This document shows positions 41,301 through 53,300 of a stretch of DNA of 64,000 nucleotides, piece after piece; position 1 is the first letter of the stretch, and each line of letters opens with the position of its first letter. Position numbers and translations under genes: made by a program. Below the pieces are notes generated by a model. The model worked only from the letters and a program-made list of their open reading frames with translations. It did not search any database and was not told the origin of the DNA. The stretch lies in NCBI GenBank assembly GCA_024349245.1, contig JALDNG010000006.1, forward strand, positions 5,892,001 to 5,956,000, given 5' to 3'. This DNA comes from Neodontobutis hainanensis (taxonomy: Eukaryota; Chordata; Actinopteri; Gobiiformes; Odontobutidae).

Positions 41301-44300
41301 GTTGAATTGCCCAGAGATGGATGTTAGTCCTTTTTTTCATTCAGCTTCAGTTAACCAAAGCTAATTAACCACACTGGGAAAGAATGTAGTGATAAAATGT
41401 AATTATTTGATGTGTGTGGCATCTCGTCCCTAATGCTTTCTCATACTATATTTATTTTTTTGTGAGTGATGGAGGTGAACAGTGTGTGTGGCAAAATCCA
41501 TTTAACTCCATTATGTTGCTTGTCCGACATCTTTCATTTCAAGGACATTACCTTGACCAAGCAATTTTGTCCACTAACTCAATGTAACATTGCCCACTTT
41601 TATCATTACGCTGTGGCCATGTTGGTTATTTTGTATTACCCTAATGTTTGCAGCATTTTGGTGAAAAATCAAAGCAAACATTTGGTGCGGCATAACTAGT
41701 GTGCTCGCTGGTATCACATTAGCCAACTCCCACTTATGGGACCCAGTAACTGTGTTCTCTTCTCTACCCACAGCTCTTACCGCCTGGATAAAATCAACAG
41801 TGACATGCGTAACTACATCACCAATTTTGCTGCAGACTTAAGGTGAATACAGGCTCAGCACCTCCTCTCCCACCCCTCCCCTTTCTCTGTTGTGCTGCCG
41901 TGTTGCAGTGGCTGGACGCAGGAGCCAGCTGGCTAGCTGCCCTGCTGACATACTCAATTTAGACCCCTCACAGAGCAAACACTCAAGACCAGTCAATGAG
42001 AGGTCACCTGGGGCAATGTGCTCAAACCAGGTTGCCAACACATATGGCATAGTTGGACAGAATAATGATGTTTTTTGACTGATTGTGCTACATTTTTCTT
42101 CCACTTTTAAATAGCATCACACTCTAGCTATAAAGATGTAGAGTAGTTTTCTCTTCACTTATTTCCAACGTCATCTTGGGATGTCCTGCTACTGGACCTG
42201 TAGAAATAGTTTTGCTTTTATTTAGATAACACATTAGGCTACACTACAACAGGGGATGTCTCAAAAAATAAATACAACAAAAGTGCTTCATCAAAGAAGT
42301 TTTGTAGTATTTCTAAATGACACAAATTATTCCTATGTCTTCCCTTCTATTCTGTATTTTGCTGCTTTATTCTGTCTATGGTATTCTTACATCCTTCCTG
42401 CTGTGCTTGGGTTGCACTGTTAATTGCTTAGGCTCATGGAGTGTGATGTGTGTGTTCTCAATTACATTTTGATTTGCATTTACCTTTGCAAAGCAATTGA
42501 TTAAATGTTTCCACACAGCAGAATTTTCCTTAACAAATTCTTGTCCACAATACTAAAAAAAAAAAGAGAATCCATTTTTCCACTTGGGAGAAACTCTGTT
42601 GTAATCACTTGCACTCCTAAGTTTGCCTCTAACCGTTTCTGTCAGCTACACCTGTAGCACCTGTAGCCACTTGAACTCTGATTTGAACTATGTTTACATT
42701 ATCCATTTATGCTAATTGGGAGATAATATCATTGGCTCCCATCACACTGTGTGTGTGTTCCTCTTCATTTCTGTCTGTTCAGTCAGAACTACCACTTGCA
42801 AGCCAGAGACATGCACCCGAGCATCGCCCTGGACCCTACGGGTAACTACAACTCCCCTAAGTTTCGCTCCAGGAACCAGAGCTATATGCGAGCTGTCAGC
42901 ACGCTCAGCCAGGCTAGCTGTGTAAGCCAAGTGAGTCAGGTAAGTTTCTTTCAGAAAATGTATGGAGTTAGTGTCTGCACTGCTCTTTGGCATTTTTGAC
43001 CCTTCAATGTCACTTTCGCTTTATTAGTTTATTGCTATCTTACCACTTTTCAGTTAGTAATCCCACATACAGTATTTTGCACTTGAGGAAATTTTAATTA
43101 CACGAATTACAGTTCAATTATAAGTATCGCAGCAAATAAAGCCATGTACTTCATCTCCCTATTGAAGGAGAGGAACATGGATTTCTAAAAGCTTAACTAA
43201 AACTAAACTCCTGCGAAAGCCAAATCCAAACAGAACAGAACTTTTACTGTCACTTTATATAAAATACAACATAGACAGTATATATTAATAGTGTTTTTAT
43301 CAAACATTGAACGCATAGAATTGTTCCAGTGTGTTTGTCTTTTTTCTCTCCTAGGTGAGTGAGACAGAAATAAACGGCCAGTTCGAGTCGGTTTGCGAGT
43401 CAGTATTTAGTGAAGTGGAATCCCAGGCCATGGAGGCGTTGGACCTGCCAGGATGCTTTCGAACCCGGAGCCACAGCTACCTGAGAGCTATCCAGGCAGG
43501 ATACTCCCAAGATGACGACTGCATCCCACCCATAACATCCACCCTCACCTCTACCATCCGGTCCACCACAGGTAAGACATTATAATCATCTACAGAGCAC
43601 AGTATGAAGGATCTGAATGTTTGCTACCTTGCTGGGTAGAATTTAATCCTACGTTAGATAATGTTGGGCAACTGACTGCTTTATTCTGTTGCATGAATTA
43701 TGTTGTATGTTGCCAGTGCTTTTATGGATGTATGATTACTGTAGCTGCAACCTGTGAGCCAGTCCTACTGTATTTTGTCTGCTCGTCTATTGGCTGCATC
43801 AGAGAGTAAAGCTATGAACCCTATTGAAAACCACAAGTGGAAATCTATTGGAACAAAACCCAGCTACATTTGAAACATTTTACCTTTTCACTTTCAAAGG
43901 AACTTTTACAATAAAGTTTCTTCACAGACAGCTGCTGATCTAAACTACTTTGACTTGCTGTTGGTGGTTATCAAACTGGAGAAAATACAATCTTGTCTGT
44001 AACTTTTAGTTTGTCACTAGGTCCTAGAAACTTCACTGTTATATATCAAAACCTTACAACACGCTTGTGACGTTTTTGGTCCTTGGTTGAAATGGTAAAC
44101 TGCTGGTCATTTCATCAATCACAACTGGATTCACAAAGAAGCAATATTCCATGTACACCAGAAGAACGGGGGAAGAAAAGAAGAAAGAAAGTTCTGGAGA
44201 AGAGATGAAGTGGATTGTTCCTCTTCCCAAAGTAGACTGAGCATATAGAACCATCAGCTGGAGATTTAAATGGAGGTCTTGAGGTGTGGCCATCTGGGGA

Positions 44301-47300
44301 TGTGCTTTACATGATTTCTTTATGCAATGATTGCTTACACTGCTTTCTCAGTAGTTTTAAGAGACAAAGATTTCAGGAGCTTTGCCATTTTGCAGTTTGG
44401 AATGACTTGGTCAAACTGGACCTCACATTTTCAATAGGGTTCATACTATACTGCCTGACTGATGAGAAAAGGTTTTGAAAAGTTGCTTACTTTTGTTTCT
44501 TTTCATCGCACAAAGAACACATTTTATCTCTAACTGAATCATAAGGAGCATGCAAGAATTATTCATTCACCTCTTAATTTAAAATACTGTCTATTTGATA
44601 TGCAGCCAACAGTTCAGCTTTGTGCATTGAAAAGACTTTAAAATTGCATGCTACAATCTAGGATTGAGAAGGCAGTGTAAACAATTAAGAAAATGAGTCA
44701 AAATGGGAGTGATTTCAATACTTTTCTGAGATAACGCAAAGCCTAATGTGAAACATTCTTAGAACTTGTGTAACAATAATGAGCTATAAACTTCAGATTT
44801 CCGCTCTTACCTTTTTGACTCATAATATTCAGTGCATGACTTGATGTTAGTGCTTTGTAGCAATAAAAAAAAGCACAGTATCTCCAGCTGCTCACACCTG
44901 TGGCCATATTTACATTTTCTTCCAGACAGAAATTATATGCAGGAAGACTCTTGTTTACCCGACCAGGCCAGTGTTCTTGAGGATTTGCCAGACACACCCC
45001 CTTTGGCTCATGACGATCTAGGCTGTCCCATCAGGAGAGACAGAGTTTACCAACAAGATAACATGGGAGCTACAGCAAAACCTCTATCTGGACCTCCTGT
45101 TTCTCCAAGTCTCTTCAGATCACCCAGGTCTAGTGCCCCAGAACGATCACCAAAAGCCATCCAGGCCAGTATCAAGGAGTCAGCCACTTTAGCCGCTGCC
45201 ATCAGTTTGCAATGGAAGGAGGAGGTGTCGGCCATGCGTCGAGAGCTAGCTGAACTCAGGAGGGATCTGTGTAAAGAGCTGCGTGCTTTTAACAGTAATT
45301 TTAACACCTTTACCCAGCACTACAACACATGGTCTCCTCAGGGGGGTCACATGGCAACTGGAGCTGCGGCAGGTTTGGTTGGGGGGTTGGAAAGGGTTGG
45401 GCAAGGTTTTGGAACCAGCACAGCTGCAGAAACTAGGACATCAACAGGGATGGAAACAGGAGCTGAAAAATGTAGGGCACGTGAAACAGCTACTTTGGGA
45501 GCTAGAGAAAAGAAACCTCAAGTGTCTAAAGTGTCAGTAGGAACCCAGGCCAGAAGCAAGGTTCTGGTCCGACAAAGCACTGCTGATGCCGCAGTTAATT
45601 GTCCAGACGAGAAGGAGGAAAGGAAATCTGGGCGCAAAGGTCTGCCAAAACAGCACTCTATGGACCCAAGTATTCTTGCATGTCCACAGTCTATGTATGT
45701 GGAAAGTGCCATTCCACTCTCTCTAGATCCAATACTTCCCAGCACTGTTCAAACAGTTAAACCAAAGAAAGTAGAAATGATTATAAAGCCTGCTAAATGT
45801 AAAGCAGATCATGTCACACAGCTGGCAGATGTGGAAGTTGGCAGGTCACCAGAGAGGGGTGTTGTTCATGAGTCAATCAAGTCAATCACTCAGACTACAA
45901 TATTATCTTTATCAGACAGTCCTCAGGACTCTGTGTCAGACAAACAGGAAATGCTTATCACTAAAAAGTTGACTACTGTGGATATAGTTCTGGAGAGTGC
46001 TTTAAAAACTGACCCATGTCTCCTTGATGAGGAGGCATCAGATGGGACAGAGAGTAAGAATGCCATAGTGCTTCTGCCCTATCCTGTTCCTATGGTTACT
46101 GTGTCACCCCCGGAGGATGATGAGGTCATGTCAGACTCCGAGTGTCTGGATCCTGTGACCATGGAGAAACCAGACCCAGTTTCTCATGACCCTGCTACTG
46201 TGAGTACACACTTTTCAGGATTAGATAAAAGTTCTCAAGACAAAGCCGAACCTGAACCAGAAACATCAGACTCACCTCCCCCACCTTACCCCGGGACTCC
46301 AGACAAGGATACTGTTAAAGACTCATATGTAGAGAGCATCCTCACATGCCCATTTATTGTTGTGTCAGAGTACCTGGACCCAGAACCACCTGAAAGTCCA
46401 CCTGAGAGCATCCCAGACTCTCCACCCATTGTAAACATTCCTGATGTTGAGTCTCCTTTTAAGACATCTGACTCAGTCTCTCATTCAAGTTCAACTCAAC
46501 CTGCCTATGAACCTGAGCCCAGAGAGCCTGAATGGCCTCCACTTCCAGAGCCACTTGAGACAGTCCCTATATATCAGTCTGATCTGGTCCACTTTGACTT
46601 AGTCATGCTGACTTCACTAGATCAGGATGATCTTGACTCAGTGTTTATGGATCCAGAACCAGAGCCATTTGACTTCAATGTTGACTCTTTGTCTAATAAT
46701 GAGGATCTACCCTTCTACCAAGACTGTCTGAGTTCACCCCTAACCACTGTGGAGCCTGCCACACTGTGCCCACTGGATTTGCCACAACCAACAGAATTGG
46801 CCTATTTGGATCCAAGCAAGGAATATAACTTGGATGATATGCCTCAAAATGTAGCCTCAGAGTTTCAAGTGCCACCACCGTTGGTCACTGTTACCATATC
46901 CCCACCTAGCTCAGTGTCTCCTGACTCATCAGTGGACATAGACTTTGGATGTCCAACTCCAGACTCTCCATCATCACCTGATTTCAAAGACATGATTACA
47001 CAATCAGCAGACCTGCCTCATTTGGCATCTGACGATATGTTAGCAAAGTCACAAGAAAGTTTGGCTGTATCCCAAGAGAGTGGGAGTGTTATGGAAGAAG
47101 AGACTGCAAGTAACCCAGAGAGGTCAAGTGAGCAGATGTTTCTGTGGTACAGGTGGCAGAAAAAGACCCACAGACATGAAACAATCCGTAGGAGTGCCAG
47201 TGTGGAATTATGGAGTGGGAGATATGAGTACAATAGTGCAGAAATTACATATGTATCTCTGACGTTATAAGTCTATACCTCATTTACAGCAGACATGACA

Positions 47301-50300
47301 TGTAGCTGATGTATAATTAATAGTTCATCATTTGTAGCTGTCAAGAAGTGAGGACTTCTAAAAACACCATGCTGTACTGCCTTTCCAGTAAAAGCAAGGA
47401 TAAATGTTTATCATCTTGTAAAATAATGAGAGAAACACCAGTCATGTCAGGTAGAAGTGAACAAAAATGTGTTTCCTCTTCACATTCTGGTCTTCTCTGA
47501 CACTATTGTCACCACTAGAGGGGCAAGATTTTCGTAGACAGTACTGCTTCTGTCAGTGCAGTCCAGCCTTTGTAATCATTGGATGCTTAAATGTCGACTT
47601 ACTATACAGACAGTTTACGCACCTATTTTAAGAGACCTTTTGAAGCTCTCTTATTCGAAACAGAAACAATGCACTGTGAAGGACTGTGTATGAGACAGTG
47701 ACAGTCTCACAGTAATAATAGAAACCTTGCTTTTGTCTTAGATTTTAAAGTTCTCTGTTCATTGTCACTCTTGACTGAGGTGAAGTAAATCTTGGCAGTT
47801 ATCATATAACTAAAAATCCTGAGGACATGTTGTGAGCTTGTTGGACAGACTCCACTTTTTGAAAAGGGAAAATTATGCTGTGAAATTATGTTGCACAAAA
47901 ATAGACTGATGTGAAATACTGTAATCTAAATGTATTATCAATATACACTTTAGCTGAGGTTATTTGTACAGTATTGTATTGTATGTAGCCTAAAATGTAC
48001 TTACATGCACAAACATGCCATTTCTTACACACAACTGTGGTGGTGTGTATTTGTGAAGATAGAATGAGTTATGATTATAAGATAATATAACTAAAATAAC
48101 AGGCCTTGTTGAGTGGAGATAATGTATTTTTATTATAGAATATTATCTAAATGCTCAGGAATCCAAGAATGAGAATGTAACTGGGATGTACACTGGGATA
48201 ATGAAAACAGTAATGTTTTGTTGGATATGCTCTTTCCTAAAAAAAAAAGAAATCATTATGTGGATATTTTTAATGAACGATGATGGTATATTAATCATGA
48301 AAATGATGATGTAACAGTGCATGATTGATGGCCTCAATATTTTGTGCATTACAGAAGGTGCCTCACTGTGCATATATTCATTCATTCATATATTCATAGT
48401 TTTGAATTGATATCCAGTGGAAGGAAGCCTTCACGATGGCCAAAATGCAGAATTCTGTTAACCAGCAGAGTACAACCTTAAAATCAAGGCTAATCACGAG
48501 TTCTATCTATCTATCTTTTTTGTCCAATTAACGGGCTCTGTATGGAATGGCCCACTGAAGTCTGTGGTCTAATAAAGTGCAGTGGAACAAAAAGAATGTT
48601 TCATCAGAACATCAGTGAGTTGCCACAAAGGGGTTTGCCTCTGTGTTGTCTTCAGTTGAAAATGTGCAGAACACTTTTGCAGAAATTGGTTGGATCAGAA
48701 TGGCGCTCTTTTACTCTTTTACTTCTTGGATTTAGTCAATGATTACTATTGTAATTGTATCCTAAAGCTTAAAGTCAGTCATATTTTTATATGCAATGCA
48801 AGTGTCAATTGTTCCATTTACTTTTTTTATGATATGCAGATTGTGTAAACTGTCATGCAAAAATTCATTCACATTATTTTTTATTAAAATGGGTGTAAGT
48901 GCTTAGTTCTTATTGATGGTTAAATCACGTAAGGCGCAGAGTCAGACCTGTTAAATCCAGTATAACGTACTAGCTCAAACCTGGTCATGACCTAAATATT
49001 TGCATAGTACAAGACCACAGTTGGTAAGAAAGCATAATCAGCAAATTTAGAAAACCTTATTTTCACAACATATTCGCCACAAACCAACAGCGCAGTAGGT
49101 TTAAGTCCTATACCCACCTCTCCCTTGAAATGATGCATGCATATTCTGATTATGTGACATGCATACATCCTTTGTATAAAAAGTTTGGAGCACATGTGTT
49201 GTGAAACTGATAAAGAGGTTTTCTAAATTTGCTTGCGCTTGTGTCTATTTTTCTGAACCCCCACCCACAACCATACTGACTAGGCTCCCCAGCAACCCCA
49301 AGGTAAAGCTGCAGTCTGGGCCAGATGCCATATCCTCTTTGTCGGTCGTTTGTAGTGTGTAAGTCAGGAGTTGCTGTGATGAGTTGGCTTCAAAAAAACA
49401 CAAATGTAGTGTCAACAAGTGCATAGAGGCCATGGTCTGCTTTTGAAAGATACCATTACTCCACCTACACTACCATCCTGTCTGGAATAATCCTGTTTGT
49501 CCAGTCCCTATCGATAGATCACAGTACTGACAACGCTTTTCCTAATATATTTAAATGCATCTACACCCATATGCATTGGTCTACTTCTGTTTGCATTTAC
49601 CATTTTTTATATGCCCATGAACACACAATGACTTGTTTCAAAGAGAACAGAGAGGAGCTTTCTCAGAGTTTGTGACTATGTGACATTATGAACAGAGGGA
49701 CAGTAGGTAAAGCAATAGAAGAAATCTCAGCCTTTGATCCCTAGATCAAGAGAAACTGTCAGTGAAATGACACCTTTAGCTGGTCGTTTTTATTTTTCAC
49801 TGATGCATCTGGACACGTTGAAACTTTAACCATGCACTTTTGTTATCTTTTGTCAACTGTTTTCATCATCATTTCTTTTTTGATATTGTTTCTATGGTCA
49901 ACACTTTCATCCCTGCCTATAAATGAGCCGACAATCTGCCTTCCTCCCAACAGATCATTTGCATATCCTTAAAAGCCTGTTGCAAAACAAACTGCTGCGT
50001 TTCTCTCACAGTGATAAATCCAAGTGGGGAGAAAGTCTCTTAACGACGTGCCACTCAACTCACCCCAGCCCAGCCCATGTTAGCATACAAGCCAGGACTG
50101 ATAGATAGAGGGGTCCTAACAGAGATGGAGTGGTTGAAGTACTGCTTTTGTGTTTGGCGTTAATCAGCCTCAGTGGCACAGAGCTGTGTGTTTGTGCCGC
50201 TGTGTTCACACTAAAAGGATATCTCTATTGTCTTTACAGCTTACAAACTTCACTCATTTGTAGACCCTATGCTGAGGCAATGGACGCCTTCATCCACATC

Positions 50301-53300
50301 AGATGAGCGCAGGAGCGTAGTATTTTGGCACAATTGCTCAGTCATATGATGGTTTGGCAATCTAATGTTTATTTTACATCGTAATTACAGCTCTGAACAG
50401 GATCTTTAAAGGCAATGTGTAAAATGTTATATACAGTATTGTTGAACAAATAAAACATGTTTTTAAAAAAGATGTCTATTTGCATTTGCCTTGTTGAAAT
50501 AATAGACATTCAAAGCTCCATAGTCCAAGTCAGTGGAAGTCCACTTCCCATTCCAACAGGTGCCCAAAGAGGACAAATAGTGCATGTTTTTATTGTATTT
50601 TTTTTTAAGTAAAGTCCCAGTCAGACCTATTTCCACAAGGTTTGTTTAAAGACAACAACATGTCTCTGCAGGGTACTATAGCTGTTCACCTGCTCTAAAA
50701 GGAGTGTGAGGTGTGAAATATGAATCTGCCTAATATGTCAGAGGCTACAAACACTGTCCAACTTTATGTGGCTCGTGTTTTACCACCACCAATATTTTTT
50801 TTACAAATATCACCAGCGCTGTACTGCCTTTAAGGATACACATTTTTACAAATTTTTACACTAACACTAACCCTCTTTTTACTCCTGTTTTTTGCTGCAT
50901 AAATGATAATCTTGATAGCAGCAGAGCAGCTTATTAGCCCTTCTTTATAAATCTGATACATTTCCCTTCCTCCACAGCTTTACCCTGGGTCATGAAAGAG
51001 AAATTTAAATGCTGAGTAATACTGTTGCTGCCAGGATGGGAGAAAGAGTTATGACGCCCCTTTGCACGACTGGCTGCCTAATAATGGCTCTATTTTGGTC
51101 GTCCTGCTGAATCATGCCCCCTGAATGGGTCATCTCTTTGCTGCCTTGATCTCTCCCATCTTCCAGATTTATCTGTGCACTCTATCACACACAAAAACCC
51201 TTTTTTCCTCTCCAGTCGAATACACATTTTTACATCTACCGTCCCATACACCTCTGTTTTCTCTCCCAGCCTTTTCCTCTTTACTAATGCCTCAACAGGG
51301 TGGCTAATTTTGTGAATGAACAGCAGTGTGAGTCATTAAGCCCTCAAAGCAGAATGGTCTTTGTAGGCTTGACATGTCTGCACATTTTTAAACCCAGTCA
51401 GACCAAGGGTGAGAGAAAGGCCAACCAAAGTGTAGTGTTTTTTTATTGAAAGACTGCATTAAAGGAATTGTCAGACAAAATCAAAATATAATATAATTTC
51501 TTTTCATTCCAACTAAGTTAAACCTGGCGTACTCAAAGCTCAGAAAAGGACATCTAACACTTAAATGCGACATGTCTCAGCTAATGATGACAATGACCTG
51601 AACTTCAGAAGAAAGAAAGATGACAAAGCCTAGGAGACGTTTGTGACCTATTCTTGGAGTTCATATCTCAGCAGATGAGGTCCAGACTTTTCAAAAAAGA
51701 AAGAAAACCCCTACACAATGACATAAACAGAATACAATGAGGAAAGGTGTCAGGCTTGTTTGAGTAACTCCTAAACTCCAAGGGACATTGGTTACGTCAC
51801 AGGTTTTGAAAATCTTCCATGTCTATCTGTCTGTCTTTTATATTAAGGTCATGACCTTTTAAGTGTTGTCAATTGCTTTTTCAAATGACAGGTATGGACT
51901 GTGCTTGCATTATGTGGTGCAAAAAATGATATAGAAAAATTATTATGACATGACCCGGCACTTTTTACTTCCCTGCATTTCAGCTGTCTTTTGTAACATA
52001 AAGAACCGCATTTGCACAAAGGTAAAAACGAAACATTTCATCTGATTGTGTTTCCAACATTGCAATAATTTGTCATAGGACTCAGGTGTAGTATGCGCTC
52101 GACAAATCTTAAACAATTGTCTTCTCATCTTTTCATAGCCATCTCCTACACCCCCAGCTACAAGAAGACGCCCCCTCCAGTCCCACCGCGCACCACCTCC
52201 AAGCCCCTCATCTCCATCACGGCCCAGAGCAGCACTGAATCTACACAGGACGCCTACCACGAAGGACGGCACCTTCACGGAGGGATGTGGACCCCCGATG
52301 GTCTCAGTTTGGCTCTAAGCCCTGGCAGAGGTCTCTACAACTCCACCGACAGCCTGGACAGCACCAAAGCCGTCACCATAGCCATGGAGGCGGCTGGGGT
52401 GATGGCTGGAAAAAGGCACCCGTCCACGGACAGCCATAGCTCGGTGCTGACCTGTGACAAGGCCATCCTGGTGTCCAAAGCGGAGGAGTATCTGAAGACG
52501 CCTCGATCCTCTATTGGAATCCAGGTCAGTGTGGGGTGAGGGGGGGAGAGTCACACCAAAATCCCAGTTAGAATCATGTTTTCTCTTCAGTAGCTAAAAA
52601 TAGCCCGTGTGAGTCATTCTACTGCAATTCATCAATTAAAACTCAAGTCACGCTGGTGCAGGTTTTAGTGAATGGTTTTAAGCCACGGTCCATTCATTCC
52701 TCTCCACTTACTGTACCGTCTCTCCTTTTATGTAATCCCAGCCACACACTCTGCCTCCTCCGGTTCCACCTCTATTTTCTTCTGTGCAATTTCACCTCCC
52801 GTTTTCCATTTACTCACCGTGGATTGTTCTTCTTCCTCGTTCTGCAAAAGGTTCAGGTATCATTCATTTTCCACTGTTACAGACTTTGTTCAGAGGAATT
52901 GTTTGTGGTTGACACTATGGCCGCTAAAAGAACGCTTTATGAATAATGTCTCTTTTCAGTTTCCCACACATGGACCACTGTGTTTACGCGCAGAAGTGGG
53001 CAGCATGTTCCCAGTCTGTACTCAAGTTAAGAGTACTGTTACTTTACAATTATATCAAGTGGTTGTAAGTTTATCTGGGTTTTGAAACCCAGGTAAACTC
53101 CAGTTTAGAGGCAACACTAACCATCTTTACACAAATGTGACTTTGCTTCTTTCGTTCACCTGGAGATTGGTCTACAACAAATGGTACTGAAATCTTTCAT
53201 TGTCAGATATTGATGATACCATATGACTTTTTATTTCTGTTCTAAAATCAAATTATGGTGCCATCTCTTTCATATAAAAAAAAAATAAAATAAGAAAAAC

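Noticed and set aside
44832..44925. ATG-initiated extension of the long open frame at 44926
   Set aside because: This part is less protein-like, lies before a good acceptor, and the splice join gives the correct phase from the upstream dlgap2 exon. Kept only as an alternative explanation.
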